DNA of 8,109 bases. Source: JAISFI01 sp031553775 (GTDB lineage Bacteria > Bacteroidota > Bacteroidia > Bacteroidales > Azobacteroidaceae). The notes under the pieces were generated by a model. The model saw only the letters and a list, made by a program, of their open reading frames with translations. It did not search any database and was not told the DNA's origin. Positions 6,227 through 8,109 of this stretch are shown here, piece after piece; position 1 is the stretch's first letter, and each line of letters begins with the position of its first letter. The stretch lies in assembly GCA_031553775.1 (NCBI GenBank), contig JAVBLA010000078.1, forward strand, positions 1 to 8,109. The letters run 5' to 3'. The position numbers and the translations under genes were made by a program.

Positions 6227-6258
6227 AATTGAAAATTGAAAATTGAAAATTGAAAATT
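6227..6258. repeat. TTGAAAA heptamer tandem array before hisB
   Basis: Four perfect 7-bp TTGAAAA units (6229-6256) are flanked by AA and TT. The array touches the hisB start codon: CATAATT (6224-6230), which contains that start codon, and AATTATG (6255-6261) are exact inverted copies at its two ends. It occupies half of the 64-base hisC-hisB gap. The hisB leader is therefore almost pure A/T with little fixed structure. The copy number could vary by slippage. Any regulatory effect is inference. Confidence 0.9.
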
Positions 6259-6290
6259 ATGAAATGAGATGATTTTATATACTTTAATAA

Positions 6291-7340
6291 TCATAGTTCT
6301 TTACTTTTAGTTTTTAGTTTTTTTAGCGCTTTTAGTAATTCTTGATTCTCCTCTTTTGTTCCGACAGTGATCCGGATGCAGTCCATACAGAGGGAGATAT
6401 TGTTTCTATTTCGCACGATTACGCCTTCTTCTACTAAGTATTGATAGGTTGCATTGGCGTTGTCGACTTTAACTAAAAGGAAATTCGCATCCGACGGATA
6501 TATGGTTTGGACTACCGACAAAGAAGATAGTTCATTTTTCAGGGATTGTCTTTCCTGTAACAATGTGTCCACCCATTGTTGAACTTCCTCATGATTATCC
6601 AGCATTTTCAATGCATATTCCTGTGTAAGTCGATTGATATTGTAGGGATATTTCACTTTGTTGAACAGGCGGATAATTTCTTCCGAGGCGAATGCCATGC
6701 CGAGCCGGACACCTGCGCTTCCCCATGCTTTGGAGAATGTTTGCAGGATGATAAGATTCGGGTAACGGTTTAAGGCCTGCAAGAACGAAGGCCGGGAAGA
6801 GAAATCGATATAGGCTTCATCGAGAATCACTATGCCGGGAAAGTCGTTCAATGTCCGGATGATTTCTGTTTCGTTCAGCGAATTTCCGGTAGGGTTATTC
6901 GGTGAACAGAGGAAAACAATTTTGGTACGCTCATCGGCAGCGCTCAACAGATCGGCCGATTTAAAATCGTAGTGTTCATCCAACAGTACCTGGCGGTATT
7001 CCACATGATTGGTATTGGCTGCTACCTGGTACATTCCGTAGGTGGGATCGATTGCTACGATATTATCTATGCCCGGTTCGCAAAAAATACGGATAGCCAG
7101 GTCGATCGGCTCGTCGCTTCCGTTACCCAGCATAATTTGTTCCGGCCGGATTTTTTTGATAGCGGCGATTTTTTCTTTCACTGTTCGCTGTAACGGATCC
7201 GGATAGCGGTTATAGGGGCCGTTATAAGGATTTTCGTTGGCATCCAGAAATACGGATGCGTCTCCCTGGTATTCATCCCTGGCGGAGGAATACGGTTTCA
7301 GGTTCCAGATATTTTTCCTGACGAGTTGTTCCAGTATCAT
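6291..7340 (-). CDS. hisC: Histidinol-phosphate aminotransferase
   Basis: HisC is a cytoplasmic pyridoxal-phosphate enzyme that transfers an amino group from glutamate to imidazole-acetol phosphate, giving L-histidinol phosphate. The 349 residues match the usual fold-type I family length. Visible motifs are DANENPYNGPYNRYPDP at the N-terminus (33-49), GNGSDE (72-77) for cofactor phosphate, SPNNPTGN (146-153), DEAYIDF (174-180) with the Asp that contacts the pyridine nitrogen, and TFSKAWG with the Schiff-base Lys204. Arg212 in VRLGM is the expected cofactor-phosphate arginine. The start ATG is 10 bases after the hisD stop, so the genes are co-transcribed. The last dozen codons (LKKLKTKSKEL) are encoded by an AAAAACT-like repeat, so the C-terminal tail is low complexity and not conserved in kind. 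Confidence 0.97.
   Translation of the reverse strand: MILEQLVRKNIWNLKPYSSARDEYQGDASVFLDANENPYNGPYNRYPDPLQRTVKEKIAAIKKIRPEQIMLGNGSDEPIDLAIRIFCEPGIDNIVAIDPTYGMYQVAANTNHVEYRQVLLDEHYDFKSADLLSAADERTKIVFLCSPNNPTGNSLNETEIIRTLNDFPGIVILDEAYIDFSSRPSFLQALNRYPNLIILQTFSKAWGSAGVRLGMAFASEEIIRLFNKVKYPYNINRLTQEYALKMLDNHEEVQQWVDTLLQERQSLKNELSSLSVVQTIYPSDANFLLVKVDNANATYQYLVEEGVIVRNRNNISLCMDCIRITVGTKEENQELLKALKKLKTKSKEL
6304..6326. repeat. TTTTTAG-type short repeat inside the 3' end of hisC
   Basis: On the plus strand the units CTTTTAG, TTTTTAG and TTTTTTTAG follow one another: two exact heptamer lengths and a 9-base variant. It lies within the hisC coding region just before its stop at 6291-6293. It resembles the other two heptamer arrays in period and A/T richness but has a different unit. 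Confidence 0.65.
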
Positions 7341-7350
7341 TTGATTCTAT

Positions 7351-8109
7351 TTATTTTATGCGTAAGCTGACAGCATTTTTGTGGGCATCGAGAGCCTCGT
7401 TTGCTGCCATAATTTCTATGCTTTTTCCGATTCCCTGTAGTCCTTCTTTAGATATTTCCTGAAAGGTGATTTTTTTGATAAAGCTATCTAAGTTAACACC
7501 ACTGTAAGCTTTGGCATAACCATTGGTCGGCAGGGTATGATTGGTTCCGGAAGCATAATCTCCGGCACTTTCGGGTGTGTAATGTCCCAGAAAAACCGAT
7601 CCTGCATTGACAATATGCCCCGACAATTCTTCATAATCCCCGGTTTCAATAATCAGGTGTTCAGGAGCATAGAGATTCGACATGGCGATTATTTCTTCGT
7701 TGTTTTTCAACAGGATGATCCGGCTATGCTCAAGAGATCTGGCGGCCAGTTCTTTCCGGGGAAGCATGGCTAATTGCGATTCTACTTCTTTCAGCACTTC
7801 TCCGGCAAGAGTTTCCGAAGTTGTCAGTAAAATAGCCTGGCTATCCGTTCCGTGTTCCGCCTGGGAAAGCATATCCGATGCAACAAAGGCAGGACGGGCG
7901 GTATCGTCGGCAATGACCATGACTTCCGATGGGCCGGCCGGCATGTCTATTGCTATTTCTTTGAGACCGACTAATTGTTTGGCGGCAGTGACATACTGAT
8001 TTCCCGGACCGAATATCTTATAGACTTCAGGTACACTTTCTGTACCGTATGTCATCGCAGCAATAGCCTGTACACCGCCGATTTTAAAAATTTTATCTAC
8101 TCCTGCTTC
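7351..8109 (-). CDS. hisD: Histidinol dehydrogenase, C-terminal part (5' end outside window)
   Basis: HisD is the zinc enzyme that oxidises L-histidinol to L-histidine with two NAD+ in the last steps of the pathway. The frame is open from the stop at 7351 to the window edge, giving 252 visible residues. An internal ATG at 8055 is not the start, because EAGVDKIFKIGGVQAIAA before it is also HisD sequence. Motifs are FGPGNQYVTAAK, DMPAGPSEVMVIADD, and the catalytic and zinc residues Gln83, His86 (SQAEHG), His151 (PEHL), Asp184 (SAGDYASG), His191 (GTNHTLPT) and His243 (ALDAHKN), counted from the first visible residue. All fit E. coli zinc and catalytic positions (Gln259, His262, His327, Asp360, His419) with a constant offset of 176, so about 176 residues are missing and there are no net indels. 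It is followed closely by hisC; hisG would be expected further upstream. Confidence 0.97.
   Translation of the reverse strand, partial: EAGVDKIFKIGGVQAIAAMTYGTESVPEVYKIFGPGNQYVTAAKQLVGLKEIAIDMPAGPSEVMVIADDTARPAFVASDMLSQAEHGTDSQAILLTTSETLAGEVLKEVESQLAMLPRKELAARSLEHSRIILLKNNEEIIAMSNLYAPEHLIIETGDYEELSGHIVNAGSVFLGHYTPESAGDYASGTNHTLPTNGYAKAYSGVNLDSFIKKITFQEISKEGLQGIGKSIEIMAANEALDAHKNAVSLRIK

Overview
The window looks like chromosomal DNA from a member of the Bacteroidales (Bacteroidota). This rests on four things: the hisD-hisC-hisB order with a fused bifunctional HisB of the Bacteroides kind; a Bacteroidetes-type promoter (TTG, 18 bp, TATTTTTG) in front of the SPOR lipoprotein gene; gene starts without Shine-Dalgarno sequences; and two pieces that read as type IX secretion (T9SS) C-terminal sorting domains. 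Genus cannot be fixed from the sequence alone.

Layout. On the plus strand, bases 2-85 hold the last 27 codons of a secreted-protein gene that ends in a T9SS-type sorting domain. Its stop overlaps the start of the next gene as ATGA. That gene (82-2373) encodes a large secreted M6-like zinc metalloprotease with a beta-solenoid-like C-terminal part. Its frame is broken about 40 codons before the natural end, and the rest of the protein continues in the -1 frame to 2480. A perfect 10-bp hairpin (2487-2518) follows. The gap up to 2701 holds an orphan tail of another T9SS sorting domain (2548-2661) and a copy of what looks like a widespread dispersed repeat (2663-2695).

Everything from 2702 to the right end is on the minus strand. 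Read in the direction of transcription, it starts with the histidine-biosynthesis run hisD (partial, cut by the window end), hisC and hisB. A promoter follows, then a second unit: a SPOR-domain lipoprotein, murB, and a PhnP-like metallo-beta-lactamase-fold hydrolase. murB and the hydrolase overlap by ATGA. The SPOR protein (peptidoglycan binding) and MurB (peptidoglycan precursor synthesis) give this unit a cell-wall theme; the role of the hydrolase is not known.

The most unusual non-coding feature is a set of A/T-rich arrays of about 7-bp units at gene borders. One forms a perfect 25-bp inverted repeat next to the murB start (4473-4535). One abuts the hisB start (6227-6258). A shorter one is built into the 3' end of hisC (6304-6326). 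The protein-coding genes on the minus strand are ordinary housekeeping genes. I see no CRISPR, tRNA, rRNA, IS element or defence system, and I do not claim a new system here.
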